From positions 1-10,145 of the forward strand of contig JAUCNG010418577.1 of the NCBI GenBank assembly GCA_032353305.1: a DNA stretch of 10,145 bases. Direction: 5' to 3'. The stretch's first letter is position 1; every line of letters starts with the position of its first letter. Position numbers and translations under genes: made by a program. This DNA is from Cephalothrix spiralis. Its lineage: Eukaryota; Nemertea; Palaeonemertea; Archinemertea; Cephalotrichidae. A model generated the notes under the pieces. The model was not told the origin of the DNA. It did not search any database and was given only the letters and a program-made list of their open reading frames with translations. This document shows positions 1 to 6,621 of this stretch, piece after piece.

Positions 1-212
1 GTTGTTACAAGCTAATTCGATTCTTATTAAAACATTTTAAATTCTGACGAATTTTGACAAAATATGTGCGATTGGATGGTTGACCGAGACAATATTAATC
101 AATAATTGACTACTAAAATATTTAATTAAAATGCTCTACACCGGCCTTTTAAAATATCACGATAAAATTAGGTTCGATAAAAAGCTACTCTAAATAAAAT
201 GCATGATTACTT
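1..212 (-). other. Carboxypeptidase 3' UTR and flank
   Basis: AT-rich sequence after the carboxypeptidase stop, on the minus strand. No open frame, RNA gene or repeat was recognised here apart from the possible polyadenylation signal. Confidence 0.5.
121..126 (-). promoter_or_regulatory. Candidate polyadenylation signal ATTAAA
   Basis: ATTAAA on the minus strand, about 87 nt past the carboxypeptidase stop codon. It is a common variant of AATAAA and the nearest good match downstream of the last exon. Transcript ends would be needed to confirm it; AT-rich sequence makes chance matches likely. Confidence 0.35.
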
Positions 213-402
213 TCATGAATTATCATCATCGTCGCCAAACTCGGTTTCCTCGACTACATCATCCTCATCATCCGATTTATTAGTAAAATTGTCGTCATCT
301 TCGAATCGTTCTTCATCTTCTTCTTCAGATGTGCTTGATAACTCATCTCCACGATCTTCTTCGCGGCTCATTGCACCCTCAAGAGTTCCTTCATCCTCTT
401 CC
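213..402 (-). CDS. AGTPBP1: Carboxypeptidase last exon: acidic C-terminal tail
   Basis: The acceptor is excellent (TTTTTTCTTTCTTTTAG before 402) and the phase agrees with the previous exon. It encodes 62 residues ending in TGA; 32 of them are Asp or Glu, with runs such as [13 protein letters not shown] and FGDDDDNS. No fold is recognisable and it is probably disordered. Acidic C-terminal tails are common in this family. The Ser-rich open frame on the opposite strand (199-498) is a shadow of these GAA/GAT codons. Confidence 0.88.
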
Positions 403-3400
403 CTAAAAGAAAGAAAAAACATATCATCATTGAGTTTAAACGCTGAAGATGCAATGTATCAGCAATTGTTTCAGTTCCGTCTTTTTTTACTACGGTGATT
501 ATTTGTTATAGATGGGTTTCCGCATCTCTGACCCTGGTTTTGTGTCAAATCTACTGAAACCGAACATTTATTTTCTCACAAGAATTTAACCACCAGCCAC
601 TTTGTGGCTCGGTGGTTAAGTGGTGAGTCGGTCTTTGAATCCGGAGGTCCCGGGTTCGAGACCCGGCTCGACACCAATTTTCATCGGGTGGAACCTTAAG
701 CAAGTTCCTCAGCGCATAGCTTCCTGGGTGACTCGGTCAGGTTAAATACGTAGAGTGGGACACGGTCCCTCCCTTCGGAGTAAAAATCCCACTGCTAATC
801 GGTATATAGAAAATAGATTATTAGAGTGCGGGTTAGGTCTACAGGCCTAAGGGTTAATGCTCAGCAAGCGGACCATTGTGCCTATTTGAGCAAGTCATCT
901 GACGCCCTATATAAAAGAAGTTTCGAACATACGGCAGGCGACCTTTCATGACCAACGCCTTAATCCTGATCCTGAGAAGGAAGAATTCCGGGTAATTTGA
1001 GTAACCACTAATTTAAGAAGGCAATTTAGGAAGTTGGGAATGAGCTATACATATTACGAGAAATATGCCACATGAAAAGAATGGTCATAATAACATGCAA
1101 CTATACTCTGGCTAGCAAGAGCCCGGGACGAGGTCTGTCTATCTCGAGTCCGAACTAAGGTAATATATTAAATTGAATATGTTGACGGTGCGCAGAAGCA
1201 AAAGTTAAGACTTTAGTGCACCGGCTTCTCTCATTTTGTATTTAACGACATGCCATTTTCGAGATCTGGGCATGTGTAGTTCAGTTTTTGCTATGCGCAT
1301 GCGCGAATCGAAAACGGCGGATTATTGTATATAAGGGTCATATTTCTATCTATTGATACAGTAATTAATTTGCATAGCCTAACCAACTTTTTCCGAGATA
1401 ATCGAGTCTAAAAATTCTTAATTCATGACATTAAACATTCTCACATTGTCAGAGTCAGAGATTAGTGCCTAGCTGTTATGAAGCATGATATAAGACACTG
1501 GGAACGAGGATGGACATGAAATATTACTTACTCTTCTTCTTCTGCAGCCATTGCAAGGGCCCTTGCTATACTTGGAGGTACAATCGGCCCTGAATAACAG
1601 GCTGGCAGTTTAAGACGGGCTAACCCTTCACAAAATTTACGACCCATTTCTTCAAGTTCTCTTGGTGTAATTTGGAGGCCCTGAAAATATGAAAATAAAC
1701 GTTAGCTATTATACTGATTGTTTTTAAATCTATATCATGTAACATGCGAAGGCCAGGGCCGGGGCGCGATCAGAATACATAGATATTGATCAACTGAAGG
1801 TGTTGAAGCTGGTACCTAGATGTCCCTAGGTGTCCGCTCGAGAGCCAGGAAATCATCCGTAAGGTGCTGGAATTGCCTTGTGTCACGTTAAAGGGACTTT
1901 AGCCCTCCTTCGGGTAAACCCTGCTCTCATGTTATAGAGAAAAAAGATAGAGTGCGGGTATCCACGATTGGTGCCAGCCTTGTCAAGACTGAACCGATGA
2001 CATGCACGAAACAACACGACACCATACAATGGTTTTTTATGGCAAAAACCTTGCCATAGCAGTACTATCGACAAAACAATAAATAATGCTATTGGGAATT
2101 GAGCGAGCTCCCATTTTATAGTTTCCAGCGTTTAGCAATCAGATCCTTTTATTTCCTGCTTCTCGGCTCCCAATTATAGAAAACCTGCCATATCCTGCAC
2201 CGCGTGCGATAATTTTCTTAAAAAGGTACCGTTCTCAATACGCAATACTTAAGGGCTACCAAGACTGCAAAAATGTACAAAGGCTGATATTTTTAGAATT
2301 GAAAGGCAAATGCATACTGATAATGATACCACTTGAATGAAAATCCTGTCATTGCAGGTTTTCGAGATATGCACATGCGCAGTCGGAGTTTTAGGGTTGC
2401 GCATGCGCAAATCGAAAAAATAGCAGCGGATTCCGGATCAATATTGGATGTTTCTATCTATCCACAATACACTTATATGGTCTAAAACAAAATTGCCAAA
2501 TACGGTAAAATTGGGCAATTTACGGTAACGGCTGATTTTACGTCATATAATTGTATTACAGACAGATAGAAACATGCTGAAAATATTAGCCTTTGTGCAT
2601 TTTTGCAGTCTTGGTAGCCCTTAAGGGACACTGTGCTAAGGAATGTTATTTTTTTCTGTACTATGCATGAATAATGATGTTACTATCTTATAACTCAACG
2701 TACTCTATAACTCCCGAAGTCACATCCGCAATATGTAGCTTCCATAGTATAGCTTCTAACAACCCTAATTTGTCTCCATACAACGATTCTGGCAGTAGCT
2801 TCTTTATTTTTCTCGATTATATTGCAACAATTGGCAAGAGAAAATATCTTGCCAATATTATGAAGAATCCTTGGGAGAGCCTGAAAATATAATAATGCAG
2901 AATTATTCTCAAATCCAATGTTACAATAATCTCAAATAGCAATTAAGGCATTTTTTATCGATTAGTTTACGGATCCGCCGATTAAAAATGTTCGAAAATG
3001 AAAATACTACATGGACATCAACATCCTCGGTCCCAGGGTATAATATCATATTTCATAATACCCTGGAATAATCGGTATCCAAATCATCTGTGTAAAGAAA
3101 CATTATTCTAACCAGACATATTTTAAAACATGAAATGAACATAGGCAAGGTTCGAACCCACGAGACTATATTAGTTAACTGTTCGTAAGCTAAGACAGTA
3201 CTTGGGACCACTCGGTCACGCTAGATTGATATCCAAATCCTTCAAAGCTGACGTATTTATATATCTGTACACAAATGACACCTTTACCCGGTCACGTAAG
3301 TCGGTTTACCAATCAAGCATACGATTTGGTCGATGGGTGACAGCTGTTGTATAATCTATGCAGAATAATACCTGATGGATAGAGTCAGAGATGCAGACTG

Positions 3401-6400
3401 ACACTCTGACACATCAATCTCGGGGTATCAAACACTGACCGGATAATGGCTGGCTCGGTCGGTATATATACGTGGAGAGGGGCGCTGTCATATAGAAAAA
3501 TGTTTGGAGTGCGGGGCGTACGGGTAAATGCCCGAGTCCGTCTGTGTTAATTTCGAGAATTCCATCCGACGCCCGTCATACAAGTGCTGTGAAGGCGTCT
3601 TGCGATGAACCACGTCACTCATCACTGGGCCACGCCCACTCTTGCTTGCCAGAGTAAGGAGTAGCACTCTCTCGTCTAGTTTGTGAGAGGCTCCTGGGTT
3701 CATTTTCCAGGCGTCACTCTCCAAAACAAAAAATACTAAAATCAACAATCCTAGAAAATCCGAAAGAACCAATCAAACTCCGTCTGGCCCCGTATCAATA
3801 TCTAATGCGAGCATTACCTTATAACTTGGATCTTCATTACGTGTGCTTATCAGGGTTGGATTATCCCGGTCATCATTTAGCCAAGACTGTTGAGGACTGC
3901 AGCCATACATGAACACATTTTTCTTCCGGGAATGGCCATGGTAATCACAGTAAACCTATATTTAATAATTGTTTTTTTTTTATTATTCGTAGCTATGTAT
4001 TTCTTTTAGTGATAGGTAAAACGGAATTAAGAGGTTAAAATATAGAATATTTAAGCAGATTTTTCGACCAAAATATAGGAAAATAAAGGATTTTTTGTGG
4101 AATAAAGTAGTTTTTATTAGGTTCAATCCCTGAAAATCCTAATGTCATTTTCGACATATCGGTCATTTTGATACTTTGGTTATTCGACTTATGGGTTTTC
4201 GACATTTTAGTCTTTCGACATTTTGGTCTTTCGACATTTCGCATTCGATATATCGATCTTCGACATTCTTGTTTTTCGACATTGCGTTCGTGACCCATCT
4301 ATATCTTTCTACTTAAGAGACAGTTAATTGCCTTTCAGCGACATCTATTATCGCATACCTTAGCTTTTTTCAATCAGATACACAAGTTTATGGAACATTT
4401 GGGGTTAAACCTTCAGACCCCAGTTTTCGGCCCCCGCCAAAACCTCGGAAGTGCGGGCCTAAACCCCATCAACCATTATATTTTTGGAAAGCTTGTGGAA
4501 ATTCTAGGTTCAAGTTTATATTTTCGAAAGGGTCTGGTCCACTTTGGGGCCATACTCCTACGCAGTGTCCTTAATTTTGAGATCGGCCTTCTTAGAGATT
4601 AGGATAAATCGATACTGCCCTTGGGGACAAGATGCTTTGGGGCCTCAGGGCCCAAATTAACATTTTTTTAGAAAAAATCTAAATTTGCCCTTGGTCAAAC
4701 TCAATTTTATTTGTATTGGACCATGCAGATCAGAAAATATCGGGTTCGACCCTTTTTGGAAAACTGGGGTTTAACACCAAAAGTGGTGTATAGATGTCAC
4801 TGTAAATAAATTAGGTAATAGATGTCGCTGCTTCGTCAACTTCGTTAGATTATTTGTAACTAGTTAGGCGAAGGCAAGTAATGCATTGCGACATGGATTC
4901 GAATACTTACATACGGTGAGCGATTCATCATTTGTAAATACTGCATTAATCCTTTTGTGTGATATATCGAAGGATGCAACTTGGAGCAAGGATACGCCCA
5001 TCGTCTATTCAAGTCCTCAGCAGTTAGAGAGCAGCGATGACTGAAATAATGATGTTATATATTATAATATTTTGAATTAAATTTAAAGGAAAGAAAAATG
5101 ACCGACTATGAAATCAAATGTTGGTGTGCCATTTACCTATATATCTATAGGAATAAGAATACGCGTGGGAATATTTAACTCTACTATACAGTACCGACAG
5201 TGTTTATACGCTCTGGTTGATGTACTTTTCCAGTATCAATATTTCCAAGTAAATTATATACTGTACAGACAGTACAATTATTCGGAGGGATGCCATAATC
5301 CCATCTATTATCTATAGAATAGGAACAGTGGATGATAGCCTATATTATTCAAGAACTATTATACTGTATAGGACATATAGGACCCAAAATATAATAGAGC
5401 ATTTTGAAAAGGACGATAATACAACTTCGGAAATCACGGTTTTCGACTTCGTCTAATACAGAATAGAAAATGACTTTTTATTAGTTGAAAAATATAAAGT
5501 TACAACACTTACTTTCCATTAATAACGCCATCTGGATTAAGAACGGGAACTATTTTGAAAATATACGTCTCACGTAAAAATTGGGCTGTCGTTTTATTAC
5601 TTAACAAATACTGAATAGTTCCTGAAATAAAAAAAGATGAAAAGTCAGTTTTAATCAAATTTAATTTGACATTGTTTTTGAGGGAAACATCCTCTCCAGC
5701 AATTCCATCCATTCTTGACCCTACCCTAATTCTACCCTTATGAAAATCTAACAGATTAGTGTCGAAACTTAATTATGGGACATTGCAAAATATAAATAGG
5801 AAGTTTTTGAGATATTGGCGGTCTAATTTATAAATTCGAATATTATTTTAAATATTTAATAGAGTATCTACCAACAAATATAAATATTACCCTAATCTAC
5901 ATTGTACAGGTTCACTACACCTTGCAGAAGCGGACTACGTAAAGTCATCGGAGAGTCAATCAACAGAAATCCATATGAGACACGATGTGTTTATTCTCAC
6001 TTGTCAGAGTTTCAGTCTTGCACAGTTTTGCTAGACCGATACTCTGACATAATCGAGAAATCTATTTTCTGCATAACCTCTCGCCTATCGTCCAAAATGG
6101 TATGTTGCCATTGATTGGGCAGAGGACCTCCAATGTGTCATTTGTATACATATATTTAAGTTTGACAGAATGATCTAACGCGCTGATTCCTACCTAACTA
6201 GTTGTCGGACATATGCGAAGTTAAGTGTCGTGGGTTCGAACCTTGCCTATGTTTTAATATAAATCTAGTTAGAAAAATGTTCGTTTACCAATGAAGTGGA
6301 TATCGATTATGCCAGGGTATTATGAAGTATGATATAATACCCTGGAAACGAGGATGGATGTATTTATGAAAATAATTAATAAATTTTGGACGTACCTCTC

Positions 6401-6621
6401 ATTACCCAACTGGCATTTGTTTCACCAGGATGCACTCGTGAGGTTAGAACGATGTATGGCCGATTTCGAAGTTGTTTAATTGATTCTTTGTTGAATGAGG
6501 TAGGGTTTGCCGTGATTGTCAATAACGGAACATCATTTCCACCCAAAGTGTTACATAATGTCTGATTTCGAAAATAGATTTTTTCTTTGTTGATACTGTT
6601 TTCCCAATTGTGAATATGGGC
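213..6621 (-). CDS. AGTPBP1: Cytosolic carboxypeptidase, CCP1/CCP4 (Nna1) type, 3' seven exons (partial)
   Basis: This is the C-terminal catalytic half of an M14-family metallocarboxypeptidase that, in known relatives, removes glutamates from the C-terminus or side chains of tubulin and other acidic-tailed proteins in the cytosol. The join is 6621-6396, 5621-5513, 5040-4911, 3955-3818, 2880-2704, 1680-1532, 402-213: 1119 nt, 372 residues plus TGA. All six junctions are GT-AG and keep frame. Numbering from the first visible residue, the zinc motif HPGE is at 64-67, NPDG at 104-107, the substrate-binding Asn-Arg of EDLNRRW at 123-124, the third zinc ligand is the first His of YHGHS (161), and the catalytic Glu of YTMEAT is 248. 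From memory the order and wording match vertebrate CCP1 closely, including RELEEMG at the domain end. The N-terminal region, including the domain normally preceding the catalytic core, is not in the window. The symbol marks the CCP1/CCP4 group; CCP1 versus CCP4 orthology is not resolved. Confidence 0.95.
598..965 (+). mobile_element. tRNA-derived SINE, family A, with intact-looking pol III boxes
   Basis: The head resembles a tRNA. Box A-like TGGCTCGGTGG starts at 605. The anticodon loop CTTTGAA looks like tRNA-Gln(TTG). A perfect 5-bp T stem CCGGG/CCCGG surrounds TTCGAGA, giving box B GGTTCGAGACC at 653-663. The acceptor ends (598-604 and 667-673) do not pair, so it is not a working tRNA. The body follows with CCCTCCCTTCGGAGTAAA, AGAGTGCGGGT and ATCTGACGCCC, pieces of which recur near 1850-1990 and 3440-3640. 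The 3' end is approximate. Confidence 0.75.
1256..1356 (+). repeat. Hairpin module with GCGCATGCGC, copy 1
   Basis: TTTTCGAGATCTGGGCATG at the left and GCGCATGCGCGAATCGAAAA at the right are inverted partners. The same arrangement followed by TTTCTATCTAT occurs at 2359-2461 inside the TTAA MITE. No TTAA-flanked terminal repeats were found around this copy, so it is either a fragment or a different carrier. Confidence 0.6.
1447..1520 (+). mobile_element. SINE B, internally deleted copy
   Basis: It begins with GTCAGAGTCAGAG, like the 5' part of the full copies, then jumps to the tail TTATGAAGCATGATATAAG and CGAGGATGGACATG. These match the 3' tail of the plus copy at 6320-6360. The tRNA-like core is missing and the 3' hairpin is decayed. 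It sits about 6 bp from the splice donor at 1526-1531. Confidence 0.6.
1532..1680 (-). CDS. AGTPBP1: Carboxypeptidase exon, end of catalytic domain (RELEEMG)
   Basis: Acceptor TCATATTTTCAG precedes 1680 and donor GTAAGT follows 1532. The 149 nt are 49 codons plus two bases. It encodes [20 protein letters not shown], the final helix of the CCP catalytic domain, then a proline-containing linker and the start of an acidic stretch. The two leftover bases GA pair with the first G of the last exon to give Glu. Confidence 0.94.
1850..1990 (+). repeat. SINE A-like fragment
   Basis: TCACGTTAAAGGGACT, CCCTCCTTCGGGTAAACCC, TTATAGAGAAAAAAGATAGA and AGAGTGCGGGT appear in the same order as in the SINE A body at about 735-835. 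Box A and box B are absent. Confidence 0.55.
2249..2624. mobile_element. MITE flanked by TTAA, with 42-bp terminal inverted repeats
   Basis: TTAA stands at 2249-2252 and 2621-2624. The 368 bp between them start GGGCTACCAAGACTGC and end with its reverse complement. The first 23 bp of the ends are identical and about 42 bp match with three differences. A second inner inverted repeat pairs 2441-2480 with 2540-2580 (both carry GTTTCTATCT), and a hairpin module with GCGCATGCGC fills 2359-2420. There is no coding capacity. TTAA duplication is typical of piggyBac-type transposition, but a TA duplication with one extra base in the repeat would look the same. Confidence 0.85.
2359..2461 (+). repeat. 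Hairpin module with GCGCATGCGC, copy 2 (inside MITE)
   Basis: TTTTCGAGATATGCACATGC pairs, with a few mismatches, with TTGCGCATGCGCAAATCGAAAA downstream. It is followed by CAGCGGATT and TTTCTATCTAT as in copy 1. The sequence between the two arms differs between copies while the arms are kept. Confidence 0.6.
2704..2880 (-). CDS. AGTPBP1: Carboxypeptidase exon with catalytic glutamate (YTMEAT)
   Basis: Acceptor TATATTTTCAG precedes 2880 and donor GTACGT follows 2704. The 177 nt are 59 codons in phase 0 at both ends. The exon encodes [10 protein letters not shown], then [13 protein letters not shown], then [18 protein letters not shown]. The Glu of YTMEAT is the general base of M14 carboxypeptidases. 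An open frame on the plus strand here (2674-2892) is only the antisense of this exon. Confidence 0.94.
2995..3430 (-). mobile_element. SINE B, full copy, minus strand
   Basis: Read on the minus strand it has box A GTGACCGAGTGGTCCCAAG (about 3202-3220) and box B GGGTTCGAACC (3149-3159), spaced as in a tRNA. Then come TTGCCTATG and a 3' hairpin with stem CCAGGGTAT/ATACCCTGG at 3033-3066, ending near CGAGGATGTTGATG. The part upstream of box A (to about 3430, with CTCTGAC/GTCAGAG arms) also matches the plus copy, so the repeated unit is longer than the tRNA plus tail. Confidence 0.8.
3440..3640 (+). repeat. SINE A-like fragment
   Basis: CTCGGTCGGTATATATACGT, CATATAGAAAAATG, GGAGTGCGGG and CATCCGACGCCC, then TCTTGCGATGAACCACG, follow the order of the SINE A body at about 735-960. 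The tRNA head is missing and divergence is high. Confidence 0.55.
3818..3955 (-). CDS. AGTPBP1: Carboxypeptidase exon with third zinc ligand (YHGHS)
   Basis: The 138 nt are exactly 46 codons. It opens with [20 protein letters not shown], nearly word for word the CCP1 family motif; the first His of YHGHS is the third zinc ligand. The second half, around [22 protein letters not shown], is the variable loop. The donor is GTAATG. The acceptor AAATATAG is weak: the 30 bases before it are mostly A on the coding strand rather than pyrimidine. Confidence 0.93.
4145..4285. repeat. Degenerate ~16-bp minisatellite (TTTCGACATTTTGGTC)
   Basis: TTCGACA recurs repeatedly: TTTCGACATTTTAGTC, TTTCGACATTTTGGTC, TTTCGACATTTCGC, TTCGACATTCTTG and TTCGACATTGCG, with decayed units at both sides. 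The period is about 16 bp in the best-kept part, and one unit is interrupted by CGATATATCGAT. Confidence 0.75.
4336..4830. mobile_element. Inverted-repeat non-autonomous element, 15-bp ends CAGCGACATCTATTA
   Basis: CAGCGACATCTATTA at 4336-4350 is the exact reverse complement of 4816-4830. Inside, GGTTAAACC and CCCAGTTTTC near 4400-4428 pair with the reverse complement of 4755-4780 (GTTAAACCCCAGTTTTCC) apart from a short indel, so the arms are long but imperfect. A second ATAGATGTCACT lies at 4791. No clear target duplication is seen at the edges, and no coding capacity. The class is undetermined. Confidence 0.6.
4911..5040 (-). CDS. AGTPBP1: Carboxypeptidase exon with EDLNR substrate-binding motif
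   Basis: Acceptor TTATTTCAG precedes 5040 and donor GTAAGT follows 4911. The 130 nt are one base plus 43 codons. The exon encodes [14 protein letters not shown] and continues through [14 protein letters not shown]. The Asn-Arg pair at 123-124 of the partial product corresponds to the residues that hold the substrate carboxylate in M14 enzymes. It ends in phase 0 directly before VYCDYHGHS. Confidence 0.95.
5041..5512 (-). other. Carboxypeptidase intron, AT-rich
   Basis: The 472-bp intron has GTAAGT and ATTTCAG ends. It holds loosely repeated pieces (TCTATAG...AATA at 5144 and 5311; CTGTACAGACAGTAC near 5261) and the palindrome CCTATATATCTATAGG at 5137-5152. No gene was seen; the plus open frame at 5108-5317 is unsupported. 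Confidence 0.75.
5513..5621 (-). CDS. AGTPBP1: Carboxypeptidase exon with NPDG motif
   Basis: Acceptor TTTTTTTATTTCAG precedes 5621 and donor GTAAGT follows 5513. The 109 nt are 2 + 35 codons + 2. The encoded core reads [17 protein letters not shown], the hallmark NPDGV turn of M14 enzymes of the CCP type. The split last codon AA|T gives the Asn of the family motif INGNHR. Reading on into the intron instead gives Lys, which explains why a simple ORF across this region looks slightly different. Confidence 0.95.
5622..6395 (-). other. Carboxypeptidase intron with full plus-strand SINE B
   Basis: The 774-bp intron has GTACGT and ATTTCAG ends. About half of it is SINE B in plus orientation, whose tail ends about 30 bp from the donor. 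The plus open frame at 5902-6114 lies over the 5' part of that repeat. Confidence 0.8.
5995..6365 (+). mobile_element. SINE B, full copy, plus strand, with 12-bp 3' hairpin
   Basis: Box B GGGTTCGAACC is at 6232-6242, preceded by a decayed box A (GATCTAACGCGCTGATTCC, about 6172-6190). The 3' hairpin has a perfect 12-bp stem CCAGGGTATTAT/ATAATACCCTGG (6312-6323 with 6334-6345) and is followed by AACGAGGATGGATG. The 5' part has a 9-bp inverted pair TGTCAGAGT (6002-6010) and ACTCTGACA (6041-6049). The whole unit is the inverted counterpart of 2995-3430. Confidence 0.8.
6396..6621 (-). CDS. AGTPBP1: Carboxypeptidase exon with zinc motif HPGE
   Basis: Acceptor TTTTTTTTCTAG precedes 6621 and donor GTACGT follows 6396. 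The exon has 226 nt: 75 codons plus one base that completes a Gly codon in the next exon. It encodes the first strands of the M14 catalytic domain, including [30 protein letters not shown] and VMR. His64 and Glu67 of HPGE are two of the three zinc ligands. The first 17 residues align without gaps, from memory, with the stretch before IYFR in vertebrate CCP1, so this is a true internal exon and not a start. Confidence 0.95.

Larger units (their letters stand above)
403..1531 (-). other. Carboxypeptidase intron carrying SINE A and a deleted SINE B
   Basis: The 1129-bp intron has GTAAGT and TTTTAG ends. It contains a SINE A copy (598 to about 965), a hairpin-bearing fragment at 1256-1356 shared with the MITE in the next intron, and a deleted SINE B copy whose 3' end lies only about 6 bp from the donor. 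Nothing else coding was seen. Confidence 0.85.
1681..2703 (-). other. Carboxypeptidase intron with SINE A fragment and TTAA MITE
   Basis: The 1023-bp intron has GTACGT and TTTTCAG ends. The part near 1850-1990 resembles SINE A (CCCTCCTTCGGGTAAA, then AGAGTGCGGGT) without a tRNA head. The MITE at 2249-2624 ends about 80 bp before the exon. The minus-strand open frame at 1883-2074 falls in this repeat and shows no protein similarity that I recognise. Confidence 0.8.
2881..3817 (-). other. Carboxypeptidase intron with full minus-strand SINE B and SINE A fragment
   Basis: The 937-bp intron has GTAATG and TTTTCAG ends. SINE B occupies about 2995-3430 and a SINE A-like fragment about 3440-3640. 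The minus open frame at 3488-3772 runs through this repeat and is not a gene by anything I can see. Confidence 0.8.
3956..4910 (-). other. Carboxypeptidase intron with minisatellite and inverted-repeat element
   Basis: The 955-bp intron has GTAAGT and AAATATAG ends. It contains the TTTCGACATTTTGGTC minisatellite (about 4145-4285) and the element at 4336-4830. Open frames at 4035-4298 (minus) and 4390-4602 (plus) are readings of these repeats. Confidence 0.8.

Noticed and set aside
199-498. Plus-strand Ser-rich open frame of 99 residues
   Set aside because: It is the complement of the GAA/GAT-rich last carboxypeptidase exon; poly-Ser is what such codons give in antisense. The minus exon has an excellent acceptor and matching phase.
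598-676. A functional tRNA-Gln gene
   Set aside because: The T arm and anticodon loop are good, but the two acceptor strands do not pair and the sequence continues into a repeated SINE body.
2674-2892. Plus-strand open frame of 72 residues
   Set aside because: It exactly overlies the minus-strand exon 2704-2880, whose product matches the CCP family and contains the catalytic Glu.
3488-3772. Minus open frame of 94 residues with a hydrophobic start that looks like a signal peptide
   Set aside because: It lies in a SINE A-like fragment within an intron and has no other sign of coding. A hydrophobic start is easily produced by such sequence.
4035-4298. Minus open frame of 87 residues, Lys/Arg-rich
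   Set aside because: It is a reading of the TTCGACA minisatellite; its repeats are DNA-level, with no protein family recognised.
5509-5712. A 67-residue minus gene starting MDGIAGED
   Set aside because: Only the part after the acceptor at 5622 resembles the carboxypeptidase; the N-terminal part is intron, and the last Lys comes from reading past the donor.
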